In this document: piece by piece, positions 7,983-17,008 of the stretch
How positions within the stretch are numbered: the first letter of the stretch is position 1
Layout of the letters: each line of letters begins with the position of its first letter
Source of the DNA: CBDCZY01 sp965224745
Lineage (GTDB): Bacteria; Pseudomonadota; Gammaproteobacteria; Methylococcales; Methylomonadaceae
DNA: 64,000 bases
Direction: 5' to 3'
Assembly: GCA_965224745.1 (NCBI GenBank)
Contig: CBDCZY010000002.1
Span: forward strand, 62,001-126,000
The notes under the pieces: model-generated
Seen by the model: the letters and a program-made list of their open reading frames with translations, nothing else
Database searches by the model: none
What the model was told of the DNA's origin: nothing
Program-made: the position numbers and the translations under genes

Positions 7983-9017
7983 TCATTGGTCAACATTGCC
8001 AAATACCTTAGTAGTTGTTGTTGTTGTTGTTGTATCGTCGGCTGGTTCAGACATTGACATAAAAGGTTCAGCGTTAAAAGCAGGCTTTGATTTGCCAAGC
8101 AGTCTTTTCGTTTCACCTTCAATAAAATCAAGTAATGCCATCGCTTCACCTTTGTTCAAACGCATATTCGGCATGGCTAGCTGATTGTATTTTTGATAGA
8201 GTTCCAAGGCTAGTGGATCTTTTTTCTTAAGCATTTGATCCGGTGCTTTCAGCCAATCAAGGAGCCATTGCCTGTCCCTATTTCTAGTGACTGCCAATAA
8301 GTCAGGGCCAAGCGCCTCTTTAGACTCATCACCGGTTAAGGTATGGCAGGTAGCGCATCGTGTTCTGAATATTTGTTCGCCACGAGAAATGTTACGTAAT
8401 TCGGGGGCATGAGTGTAATCATTGGCGCGCTGTGCCGTCTTCCATTCTGCCAACCAATTCCCTATTTGATCGGCCAGCACGTGGGGGTTCTCAAAGGGTG
8501 AACGTTTCATCCATCTCCCTGTGCTCTGATTACCAATGATCAAGCTTACATTGTGATTGTTAGAGCCATCTTGGATTTCTTCAACGTATAAACCCAGCTT
8601 CTTTCGAAGGTTAGTAATATCAATCTCGTTACCCGTCAAAAAAGTCCAGTTCGCATTAAACTTTTTTTTGTATTTTTTAAGGACTTCAGGAGTATCCTGT
8701 TTAGGGTCAATCGAAATTGAATAAAAAAACACATCCTTCCCCACGCGACCCCCCAATATTTTCTGCACTCTGACCAGTTGTGCAGTTTCCAACGGACATG
8801 ACTCCGAACAATGGGTATAGATAAAATTGATAGCGACGATTTTGTCTTTGATAAGATCATCAAAGAAATGAACTGTTTTACCTTCTTCAGTCACTAGTGG
8901 AACGTTTGGAAAGTAGTTGGCTCCCCAGGGAGAGTCCGCAAGAGTTGTTTGTGTATTGCTGACGATAACCAAACCAACTAACAGTAGCCAACAATATTTA
9001 TGCATTGTAATTTTCAT
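7983..9017 (-). CDS. SCO1/SenC copper chaperone domain fused to cytochrome c
   Basis: 344 residues from the ATG at 9017, chosen because gaggaa precedes it and a signal peptide (YCWLLLVGLVIVSNTQTTLA) follows; upstream in-frame codons look non-coding. Residues ~30-190 form a thioredoxin-fold SCO domain with the copper ligands C70-x3-C74 and H155. A class I cytochrome c domain follows: C221ATCH with candidate methionine ligands M282/M285 in AMPNMRL. SCO proteins deliver copper or electrons to cupro-oxidases, so the fusion with a cytochrome beside a multicopper oxidase suggests it matures or reduces that enzyme. The C-terminus ends in a run of eight threonines encoded by a trinucleotide repeat. 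It is co-oriented with, and about 100 bp downstream of, the oxidase gene. Confidence 0.85.
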   Translation of the reverse strand: MKITMHKYCWLLLVGLVIVSNTQTTLADSPWGANYFPNVPLVTEEGKTVHFFDDLIKDKIVAINFIYTHCSESCPLETAQLVRVQKILGGRVGKDVFFYSISIDPKQDTPEVLKKYKKKFNANWTFLTGNEIDITNLRKKLGLYVEEIQDGSNNHNVSLIIGNQSTGRWMKRSPFENPHVLADQIGNWLAEWKTAQRANDYTHAPELRNISRGEQIFRTRCATCHTLTGDESKEALGPDLLAVTRNRDRQWLLDWLKAPDQMLKKKDPLALELYQKYNQLAMPNMRLNKGEAMALLDFIEGETKRLLGKSKPAFNAEPFMSMSEPADDTTTTTTTTKVFGNVDQ

Positions 9018-9115
9018 TTCAAAATTCCTCAATGAATAAAAGAAAGCCCGTGGCAAACATGACATTGTTCACCACGGACAGATAACTCATCATTTGTCTT
9101 TATTTGAGATAAAGA

Positions 9116-12100
9116 CTATTTTGTATAATTATCTTTACTGAGTTTACGGACTCGATGGATTGATGTATCGACAGTAATCGGTGTCGGGCAGTTGACCACA
9201 TGAGGGGGTAGCAAACTATCAAAGTTGTAGTTGTTTAAACCTGGATTTTTTGCTGCCGGCCACTCGATCACTTCCATCTTTCCTTCAGACCGCAATTCTT
9301 TAATACGATCAAGACCTTTAACAACTTCAGTCGCAGGCTCTAACCAATGAGCAAAGCCAATATGCCACATGGGGCTGTAGTCGTCTTCAGGCATGAAATA
9401 GGATGGAACACCGATTTGACCGCCAAAAGGTCCGCCGCCGATTAACCCGTTGCCATCACTTGGCGTGGGAGGAAAATTGGGCCGGATAGGTGCTGCTGGT
9501 AGAAACTGTATCAGCGGTACTGCTGCATCGGCCAGGAACTGATACTTCGGCACATAAGGCACACCCATAGCTTTAGAAGGACCAAAAGGAAAAGTGTCTG
9601 TGACGATATAGTAAGGCATATAGTCACCTTCTGCAGACCATGATTTATGCAATTTAAAGGTCACATGTGGATTAGCGCCATCAGTCTCTAGCTCGACTAC
9701 ATGACCCGATGCATTGAGGCTACCCCAGGCGTCACCATTGTAAGGACAACTGGTGTTCGGTGGATCATCCGGAAAGCCGACACAACTTTTATCCAGCCTG
9801 TTATGCTCCCATGGTTGATCACCCCATTTAACAACGATAACATTGAAAACAACTTCCTTACCATCAACATTAACTCTACGAAGAGCAGAGTAGGTGTTGT
9901 TGTCATCGACCTCAGGAATGCCTTCTGGATTCTCGTCGCTGGCCCAAACCGGATTGGGTAAATCGCCAAAGAAGGTCCAATCGCCACTGGAGGCTATAGT
10001 CGCTTCCGCTGTTGCTTCAACAGGAACGTTTTGTAAGCGTCCCGCCCAAGCCAGACCCATTTCTTCAGCCATTTCTTCATCACTGACATCATGTACTAAG
10101 AACCAGACATCTGTAGTGACACCGTTTTCATCAATATTGGTACCTTTGGTTAGAGGGAAGGTTGCTGTGCCGCGTTCTTCATCACTCGGGTTGTTAGCAT
10201 CACCAATGCGGGTATCACGAATGTTGTCAAGTTCTCCGACGACAACATGCTTATTCCATTTTGATAATGGGTCTAACTCAGGACCGAATTCACCGACATC
10301 ATCACCTTTTCGAAAAGTAGGTAACGCCACTGTATCGACATAACTAACCCCATCCCAACTTGGCATAGGTGTTGGCATTAATTTTACCTGTCCTGGATGC
10401 TCAATATCCCAACGTAACAACATGGCATGGTCTTCATGCTGGGTGTTATGACAGTGTTCCATAAAGGTGCCTGCAAACTCCCTAAAGCGAAGTGCCAATT
10501 CAACGACATCACCACTATCAGGTTGTGGTCCGAGACGATACACATCCTTCCGTGCCCACTTTTCCCATTCAGGCGGCTCTTTACCATTCCGCCTCAAAAC
10601 AATACCTTCTTCAAAGTGGATATGCACTGGGTGACTCCAGTTCCCACTATTAACTAGACGCCATACTTCCAGGCCATCATTATCTTTATTTGGCGCAGCC
10701 GATACACTTCTTGGATCCATTCCAAATCCTTTCCCACCATCGGTTTCAATCGACCATGGTTTATCATCCGTAGGTTGTTTTTCAAACTCGAAGGTACGGT
10801 GAAGGGCATTGGCAAGCTCATCTTCAGTCGGCCTATGTAGCGGGATCAAAGTTTTTTTACCTACCACGAACATAGCTGGATCCATGCTGTGATCAACCTC
10901 TTTGTATTCGTGAACTCTGAACTCCATGAATTTCCCGACTACAGGATCACCCCCCATCCAACGATCAGATTGACCATCACCATCATCATCCATCGTTTTT
11001 GGCGCATAAGTGCCGTTAGCAATTTCAGACATAGCGACTGCTTTATCGGTTGCCTGGCCATCTTTATGTTGAAGTAAATTGACCATATACAATTTGTCAC
11101 CAGGTTGGAACTTGCTAAAATCGATAATGATGTCATAACGCTCTGCTATCCCTTGAGTAGGCAATTCACCATTTTCGAAATAGACGGTGTGCTCCATGAT
11201 GTTGCCATCATTAGCGACCATATAAAAAGGCACCGGGTCACCATGCTGATTCATCAAAGCTACCTTGAAATAGCGAGAAACAGAACCATTTAACAGACGG
11301 AATCGATATTTACGAGCACGTACATCCATATAAGGCTTATACAACCAGTTAACCGTCATTACATCACCGATAAAACCATTTTGGTTAAAAGGATTGAACC
11401 AGAGTTGTCCATCTTTATCCCAGGCTTTTTCTGCCAGTATGAGGTTAACATCGTAGTCGCGATTACCCCAGCTCAAGGAGCTTCCGCTAGGTAAACGTAA
11501 GTTAACACCATCATCAATAACTTCATTACCGCGATCCAATGCGCTATAGTAATTCATCATAGCCGCATTACCTTTGTAGACATTTTGTGCGGTGTAATCC
11601 AACATGTGATCATGGAACCAATGAGTACTCATGGTTTCTCTCCAGTCTCCTGGAATCTTTTTACTACGACCACGCCATCTAGGAGATGCTGCTCTTGGAT
11701 CATCCGCATCAGTATTGATTGAATCATGACCGGCAAGCGTCATAGGCCAGCGATAATCATAATATTGACCAGGAAAGAAAAAGCTATTGGCATAACCATC
11801 GCTTTCAGCTGGGTTGTGTCCATTATGCTCATGTGTTGTCAACGTATGGACTCCAAACCCATGGTTTGCGGAAACGTCAATAGGGAGAGCATTGTAATGC
11901 CTCATCAACACCGGCTCTCCATAGCGGGCATTTAACAACTTAGGAGGAAACGTACCATCGAAGGTCCATAGTGCATTCGGCGATTGTTCCGGCATGTTTG
12001 GATGGAATTTCACTTGTATACCTTCCGTAGTACCTTCAAAACCTTCTGCACCTGCTGTATTATGATAGAGCCCACCCCTGCCAAACTCACCGTAGCGATA

Positions 12101-12838
12101 GTGATGCCGTTGTTTTCTATCACGTAAACCACCATTTGGACGTGCTCCTGCTTGTGCCGTCTGAAAATACTTCTTAGGCTTGAACTCGTCCCAACGTTGA
12201 TGCGACCAACCCATGCCCGGTGGACGCCCCTCAGCAGGCGGGTCATTCAGGGTACGTCCTATAAACTCTTCAATATCAGCTTGCCATGGGTTAAGATCCA
12301 CGATATTTGAGAGTTTTGTGGGGGTAGGCCAGATGCGCTGCTTCATAAAATAATCAAGTTGATTACCATCGGGTGAGCTTTTAGCGTCCCATGGCCTGGG
12401 AAACGAAGCCCACTTGCGTGGACGTTTTTTCCTGAATTTTAACCGTTTAGGTCCAAATTCTTCAAATCGCAACATCTTTTGGGTAAAAGCTTGTGCTCCA
12501 AACAATGGGCTAGGTGCGCCGTTGGTCGGTATATTAAAGGTACCATCTTCTCTTTGAGCTTCTTTGGGCAAGACATTCTCTACTTCCGTATCAGCCACAG
12601 TACCAGTGGCACCACCTTCAAAAGTTCCTTCGTTGGCTTCAGGTGAACCTTCCGTCGGTGAACCTGTTACCAATTCACCATAATGCGAAGGGTCATCTTC
12701 AGGAGGTAAGGGATCGACAATTTCAGTGCTCGCATGAGAGTTCGTAACACCGAAACATATGATTAAGGCAGCTGTCCATACCTTATGTCGAAACTGTAAG
12801 TTAGAATGACAGCGACTTAACCGCTTTAAGTTTTTCAT
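9116..12838 (-). CDS. Large secreted multicopper oxidase (MofA-like; candidate metal oxidase)
   Basis: 1240 residues, far longer than laccases or CopA/CueO (~500-650). A gaggag site and a signal-peptide-like N-terminus (WTAALIICFGVTNSHA) support the start. All four copper-binding blocks are visible: THEHNGH (~334), THWFHDH (~406), SHPVHIHFE (~735) and EHCHNTQHEDHAMLL (~793), so type 1 and type 2/3 centres should be complete. About 430 further residues follow the last copper block, rich in Pro and acidic residues, with no domain I recognise. Its size and block arrangement resemble MofA-type oxidases linked to Mn(II) oxidation, but the substrate is inferred, not shown. The SCO-cytochrome gene follows in the same orientation. 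Confidence 0.83.
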   Translation of the reverse strand: MKNLKRLSRCHSNLQFRHKVWTAALIICFGVTNSHASTEIVDPLPPEDDPSHYGELVTGSPTEGSPEANEGTFEGGATGTVADTEVENVLPKEAQREDGTFNIPTNGAPSPLFGAQAFTQKMLRFEEFGPKRLKFRKKRPRKWASFPRPWDAKSSPDGNQLDYFMKQRIWPTPTKLSNIVDLNPWQADIEEFIGRTLNDPPAEGRPPGMGWSHQRWDEFKPKKYFQTAQAGARPNGGLRDRKQRHHYRYGEFGRGGLYHNTAGAEGFEGTTEGIQVKFHPNMPEQSPNALWTFDGTFPPKLLNARYGEPVLMRHYNALPIDVSANHGFGVHTLTTHEHNGHNPAESDGYANSFFFPGQYYDYRWPMTLAGHDSINTDADDPRAASPRWRGRSKKIPGDWRETMSTHWFHDHMLDYTAQNVYKGNAAMMNYYSALDRGNEVIDDGVNLRLPSGSSLSWGNRDYDVNLILAEKAWDKDGQLWFNPFNQNGFIGDVMTVNWLYKPYMDVRARKYRFRLLNGSVSRYFKVALMNQHGDPVPFYMVANDGNIMEHTVYFENGELPTQGIAERYDIIIDFSKFQPGDKLYMVNLLQHKDGQATDKAVAMSEIANGTYAPKTMDDDGDGQSDRWMGGDPVVGKFMEFRVHEYKEVDHSMDPAMFVVGKKTLIPLHRPTEDELANALHRTFEFEKQPTDDKPWSIETDGGKGFGMDPRSVSAAPNKDNDGLEVWRLVNSGNWSHPVHIHFEEGIVLRRNGKEPPEWEKWARKDVYRLGPQPDSGDVVELALRFREFAGTFMEHCHNTQHEDHAMLLRWDIEHPGQVKLMPTPMPSWDGVSYVDTVALPTFRKGDDVGEFGPELDPLSKWNKHVVVGELDNIRDTRIGDANNPSDEERGTATFPLTKGTNIDENGVTTDVWFLVHDVSDEEMAEEMGLAWAGRLQNVPVEATAEATIASSGDWTFFGDLPNPVWASDENPEGIPEVDDNNTYSALRRVNVDGKEVVFNVIVVKWGDQPWEHNRLDKSCVGFPDDPPNTSCPYNGDAWGSLNASGHVVELETDGANPHVTFKLHKSWSAEGDYMPYYIVTDTFPFGPSKAMGVPYVPKYQFLADAAVPLIQFLPAAPIRPNFPPTPSDGNGLIGGGPFGGQIGVPSYFMPEDDYSPMWHIGFAHWLEPATEVVKGLDRIKELRSEGKMEVIEWPAAKNPGLNNYNFDSLLPPHVVNCPTPITVDTSIHRVRKLSKDNYTK

Positions 12839-13131
12839 TGAAATACTCCTCGTTGCCTAAAACTTGTAAAAACCCCGTTTTCAAAAGGCAAAATTTTATT
12901 TTTTGATTCTGGGGGTCAGTTAAATCAGCACTGGCTGATTGTTTCTTTTGCCCCTGTCGGAATATTTTTCCCTGCAGAATAGTATTAGGATTAAGCTAAT
13001 AACTTCGCTCACACCTTAATTTGCACAGAGCTTTCATACAAATAAAAGCTAACCTCTGAATACATTTTTTCAACCTTTTGCAGGATCGTTTGTTTCGACT
13101 TTTTAGTCTACACACCCGTAAACAACCGCAG

Positions 13132-13245
13132 TGACAGCATTCAATAAAGGTACTTTAAGAGTTCCATTTCCAATGGCTTAATCATTACTAGCAATTTACA
13201 AACCTTCATCACTCTCTACAAAGTACCTACCAATAAATGCTGTCA
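13132..13245. repeat. Imperfect 25/26-bp inverted repeat, possible MITE
   Basis: The left arm (13132-13156) starts tgacagcattcaat and ends ggtacttt. The right arm, read inward from 13245, starts tgacagcatttatt and also ends ggtacttt. About 20 of 26 positions agree, and the arms enclose a ~63-bp spacer. No flanking duplication is evident. Confidence 0.5.
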
Positions 13246-13867
13246 ATGATACTAACGGCTTTAAATTAGTAACTCTGCTTAAAAATTCTCAATAATTTTG
13301 TGATTTATTCACGTTGAAAAAATTTTGAATCACCATTACATGAAGAGTTACATTTTTACTTTTTATTGAACGTAACTTTGTTAATTTGATTATTAATGTC
13401 TGTTAAGTTTGATTCCAAAGCAGACCATTACCTACTATGGATATAACTTGTACACACGCTACTCGCCAGGGAAAGCGAAGCGGAGGCGAGTATTCACAAG
13501 CCGCCTAACACCGAGAGTTTCTTGACATGGATCCATAGGTCGCTGCGGTAGCAACGGTCGAAAGAAACATAGAAGCACTGCCGCAGGACGTCCATTTTAT
13601 TATGAAAAGCAGCGGAGTCTAGAGCAATGAACACAGTGCAGCTGGAGGGCTACAAGGGCTATCGCGTTGATGAATGGTTGGTGACTGGATATCCCAAAAT
13701 CTATCAGGAGGTTACGACACTGATGTTCCGTCATAGATGATCGTTATGAAGTAACATGAACCGAAAACAGGTATATATCTCTCTAAGGGGCCAGAGAGTC
13801 CCTATCGGTTACTCATATTGGCTATTCAACATCAGTTCCTTCGTTTCTATTAACCCGAGTATATTCT

Positions 13868-14027
13868 TAGGAACGCGCACGGAATAAGTTCGGCAACTAG
13901 CGCGAGGTTTTTGTTTGTCTTCAAGGCATGGCAACAGGCGCATAGCAGGCTACGCAACTGTTGCCACAACACCGAAGACGGACTAAAAAACAAGTTAGTT
14001 GTCGTAGTTATTTCGTGCACGTTCCTG
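13868..14027. repeat. Hairpin-forming repeat, copy A
   Basis: About 160 bp with long inverted ends: the left end ggaacgcgcacggaataa pairs with a right end that reads inward ggaacgtgcacgaaataa. Further inside, gtttgtcttcaagg faces accgaagacggac. The core has ctacgcaactgttg. A diverged copy lies at 16028-16168, on the other side of the gamma-glutamyltransferase gene. Confidence 0.6.
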
Positions 14028-14038
14028 AGTCTTTATAT

Positions 14039-15700
14039 TTATTGAACGACGGCTAGACCCTCGCCTCTTGGATCACTGGCAGCAAACACTTTACCGGTCA
14101 CTTTATTCAAACTAATGGCTTGCATGTTACCGTAGTTACGACTCGTTGGTTTGAGTTGATAGCCAAGTGTTTTGAGGGCATTAATTTCATGAGGTGTTAA
14201 TGCTGCTGGTTCATACTGCACCCTATCAGGCAGGTATTGATGATGGAAACGAGGCAATGATACCCAAGATTCAGGTAGGTGTCCCTGGGCAAAATCCAAT
14301 ACCGCTAACAGCACCATGGAAATAATTCTACTGCCCCCAGGGGTTCCTAGAATGGCTAAACGGTGTCCATCCTCCAAAAATGTTGGTGTCATACTGGAGA
14401 GCATTCTTTTACCTGATTCTATTGTATTTGCTCTACCCCCCATCAACCCATAGCCATTAGCAGATCCTACCTGACTGACAAAATCATCCATTTCATTGTT
14501 TAAAATTACACCTGTACCGGGTGGAATAAAACCCGAACCGAAGGGATAATTAATGCTTAATGTCGCTGAAACCCTGTTTCCTTCTTTATCCAATATCGAA
14601 AAATGGGTCGTGTCATTTCCTTTAGTTGCAGGTTTAAAATCACCCGATAAATGCTCACTGGGTAGTGTTTTATCAAGCCGGATGGTACTAATCAATCCCA
14701 AGGCATAATCTTGGCTAAGTAGTCGTTTGGTTGGGATAGAAACAAAGTCCGGGTCACCCAAATAAAGCGCTCGATCATGGTAAGCCCTTCGCATCGCTTC
14801 TATAATTAAATGCTTGCGAGTAATTTCATCATATTCGTTAAGGGGGAGTGCAGACAACATATTCAACGCTTGAACCAGCACGATACCACCCGATGAGGGT
14901 GGTGCTGCTGTCGTGATTCGAATGTCTTTATAGCGCCCACTAATCGGTTTTCGCTCAATAATATTGTAGTTAGCAAGGTCTTCTACAGTCCAAATACCAC
15001 CTGCTTGGCGGACACCTTGTACTAATTTTTTAGCTACTTCACCGTTATAAAAACCGGAATGCCCGTTTTTGGCAATGCTTTTTAAGGTTTTTGCCAAGTC
15101 GGACTGAACCAGCTTGTGACCATCCTTGGGTATTTTATTTTGTGTCAATAGAACAGCCGATGTGGAAGAAGCCTGTTGAATCAATGGCAACCGAAAAGAT
15201 AACATCCGTTTAAATCGATCACTGGTGGTAAACCCAGCCTCGGCATAAGTTATTGCAGGCTGAAGCAATTCGGCCAGAGGTATTCGGCCATATTTTTTTG
15301 CAATGTGAACGATCGCCGCAGGTAAACCTGGAATACCGGCAGATAACGGTCCATCTTTTGATAGCCCTGGTAAATACTTGCCCTGCTGATCTAGATACAT
15401 ATTTTGATGTGCTGCCAACGGTGCTTTTTCACGCCCATCGATCATAGTCTGGTGATTATCTTTGGTGCGATGAAGTAACCAAAAACCGCCACCCCCCAAT
15501 CCAGAGCTTGCAGGTTCAACAACAGCTAGTACCCCGCTTACAGCTACCGCTGCATCGAAAGCATTCCCTCCTTGTTGCAATATCTCAATTCCTGCTTTGG
15601 TTGCCAATGGGTGCGCAGAAACTACTGCGGATTGACCGGATGCTTGTACAGACATCTGAAAATAAGACGAAAAAATCAGTATCAAAAAGAACTTCTTCAT
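14039..15700 (-). CDS. ggt: Gamma-glutamyltransferase
   Basis: 553 residues: a signal peptide (FFLILIFSSYFQMSVQA) followed by the single-chain precursor of a periplasmic Ntn-hydrolase that cleaves gamma-glutamyl bonds such as those in glutathione. Diagnostic features are GGNAFDAAVAVSGVL-VEPASSGLGGGGF near the N-terminus and the autocleavage/nucleophile Thr364 in GND-TTHFSI, followed by NYPFGSG and LNNEMDDF. MLSSMTPTF and LGTPGGSRI form the small-subunit substrate site. Length fits the family. It stands alone between two copies of a hairpin repeat. No linked transporter or peptidase is visible. Confidence 0.93.
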   Translation of the reverse strand: MKKFFLILIFSSYFQMSVQASGQSAVVSAHPLATKAGIEILQQGGNAFDAAVAVSGVLAVVEPASSGLGGGGFWLLHRTKDNHQTMIDGREKAPLAAHQNMYLDQQGKYLPGLSKDGPLSAGIPGLPAAIVHIAKKYGRIPLAELLQPAITYAEAGFTTSDRFKRMLSFRLPLIQQASSTSAVLLTQNKIPKDGHKLVQSDLAKTLKSIAKNGHSGFYNGEVAKKLVQGVRQAGGIWTVEDLANYNIIERKPISGRYKDIRITTAAPPSSGGIVLVQALNMLSALPLNEYDEITRKHLIIEAMRRAYHDRALYLGDPDFVSIPTKRLLSQDYALGLISTIRLDKTLPSEHLSGDFKPATKGNDTTHFSILDKEGNRVSATLSINYPFGSGFIPPGTGVILNNEMDDFVSQVGSANGYGLMGGRANTIESGKRMLSSMTPTFLEDGHRLAILGTPGGSRIISMVLLAVLDFAQGHLPESWVSLPRFHHQYLPDRVQYEPAALTPHEINALKTLGYQLKPTSRNYGNMQAISLNKVTGKVFAASDPRGEGLAVVQ

Positions 15701-15809
15701 GGTGGTTTGTCTCTATTGTTGAAAACTCGTATGCCACTGAACTGGTATTATGGACGAAACAACTCACTGCTACTACGTTTAACTTGATATGGATTCGCTG
15801 AAAAAGTGA

Positions 15810-15938
15810 CTTGGTTTTGTCGTCTTAGTTTATAATCGCTTAAAAGAAAAACTGGACCCAGTGGTTGCAGCAGGCACTAACTCTTGTAATTCTATTCAAC
15901 AATTATTTGAAAACCCTGATGCTTATCTCTCTGCCTAA
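15810..15938 (+). pseudogene. Orphan 3'-terminal coding scrap
   Basis: Forty-two open codons between two stops read YNRLKEKLDPVVAAGTNS and end LFENPDAYLSA. There is no start codon or ribosome-binding site, and it looks like the tail of a larger protein whose body is missing. I do not recognise the family securely. Confidence 0.3.
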
Positions 15939-16027
15939 GTGATTTGGCAACGGTTCATTCAGCTACCATTGGGTCTGAAGGTATCATTACTTTTGGCAAT
16001 GATCATACTTGCTAAAATAGCCTGTGG

Positions 16028-16168
16028 TAGTATCGCGCATGAAATAATTAGAGGAATTGGCGCAGTTTTTTTGCTTGTATTCAAGGCGAAGCTACGCAAC
16101 TGTTGTGAGTTGCGTAGAAGACCGATAATAAACAAGCTAGTCCCTGAAATTATTTCTTGTACGTTCAT
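16028..16168. repeat. Hairpin-forming repeat, copy B
   Basis: Shares with copy A the left end cgcgcaYgRaataa, the block cttgtattcaaggc (gtttgtcttcaaggc in A), ctacgcaactgttg, an aagaccg/gaagacgg block with (a)taaacaag, and a right end attatttcttgtacgttc. It also has its own perfect stem ctacgcaact-gttgtg-agttgcgtag. The rest of 15701-16280 shows no gene. Confidence 0.55.
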
Positions 16169-16280
16169 TAGGAGCGAGGATTTTAGTAGAATTGTCCCGT
16201 CAGTAACCACGTATGACGTGATAAAAGAATAATATTACTTACTTTGAAAATTTAATTATTGTTAAAAGAAAGTTAGCGTT

Positions 16281-16943
16281 ATGACTGAACCACAACAACT
16301 AGACTGCATTGAAGTTAATCCCGATGGAGAAGCACTTGCTACCGTCATTTGGTTGCATGGATTAGGTGCTGATGGACATGATTTTGAGCCTATTATTCCA
16401 CATCTAAATTTACCTGATGATTTGAAAATTCGATTCATTTTCCCGCATGCTCCCAAAATGCCAGTAACAATAAACGGTGGTTTTGTCATGCGCGCCTGGT
16501 ACGATATTTTAGAGCGATCGATTGATCGTAAAGTCGATATACAAGGCGTACAAAAATCTTGTGAATTGATAGTTGGATTAATACAACAGGAAATCGCAAG
16601 GGGCATTGACCCAGAAAAAATTATTTTAGCTGGATTTTCCCAGGGTGGTGTTATCGCTCTCGAAACAGGGCTACGTTATCAACCACCTCTAGCCAGTATT
16701 ATTGCCTTATCTACTTATGTAGCCGACCAGAGCAACATACCAAAGGGCATGATGCCTATTTTCTTTGGGCATGGAACTATGGATGAAGTCGTCCCACTAA
16801 CGCTTGGCGAACAAGCAAGAATAGCATTAGAATCACAAGGCCACATTGTAGATTGGCATCTTTATCCTATTCAACACTCAGTCAGTCAGGAAGAAATAGT
16901 CGATATTGGCTTATGGATTGTTGAAAGGTTAATACCGGTTTAA
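16281..16943 (+). CDS. Carboxylesterase/phospholipase family serine hydrolase
   Basis: 220 residues, the normal size of the COG0400 esterase family (Pseudomonas EstB/carboxylesterase 2-like). The fold markers are WLHGLGADGHDF (oxyanion side), the nucleophile Ser120 in GFSQGG, Asp168 in GHGTMDEVVP and His199 in PIQHS. No signal peptide is seen, so it should be cytoplasmic, hydrolysing short-chain esters or acyl thioesters. It is a single gene followed by an intrinsic terminator shared with the convergent aldolase gene. Confidence 0.88.
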   Translation: MTEPQQLDCIEVNPDGEALATVIWLHGLGADGHDFEPIIPHLNLPDDLKIRFIFPHAPKMPVTINGGFVMRAWYDILERSIDRKVDIQGVQKSCELIVGLIQQEIARGIDPEKIILAGFSQGGVIALETGLRYQPPLASIIALSTYVADQSNIPKGMMPIFFGHGTMDEVVPLTLGEQARIALESQGHIVDWHLYPIQHSVSQEEIVDIGLWIVERLIPV

Positions 16944-16967
16944 CGAAGCATGAAATCACATAAAAAT

Positions 16968-16991
16968 GCCGGTCATTAGACCGGCTTTTTT
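16968..16991. terminator. Bidirectional intrinsic terminator
   Basis: gccggtc-atta-gaccggc followed by tttttt on the plus strand and preceded by aaaaa. It can end both the esterase transcript (+) and the aldolase transcript (-). Confidence 0.9.
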
Positions 16992-17008
16992 GTAAAGGGT
17001 AAAGATTT

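Larger units (their letters stand above)
12839..14038. other. 1.2-kb intergenic region upstream of the multicopper oxidase
   Basis: No gene of normal size. It contains an imperfect inverted repeat (13132-13245) and one copy of a hairpin-forming repeat (13868-14027), both listed separately. A 37-codon frame at 13627-13740 (MNTVQLEGYKGYRVDEWLV) has no ribosome-binding site and no recognisable family. The oxidase promoter should lie in the first few hundred bases after 12839, but I could not identify it with confidence. Confidence 0.5.

Noticed and set aside
13627..13740. 37-codon ORF in the 1.2-kb intergenic region
   Set aside because: No ribosome-binding site, no recognisable family and no conserved feature; likely chance.
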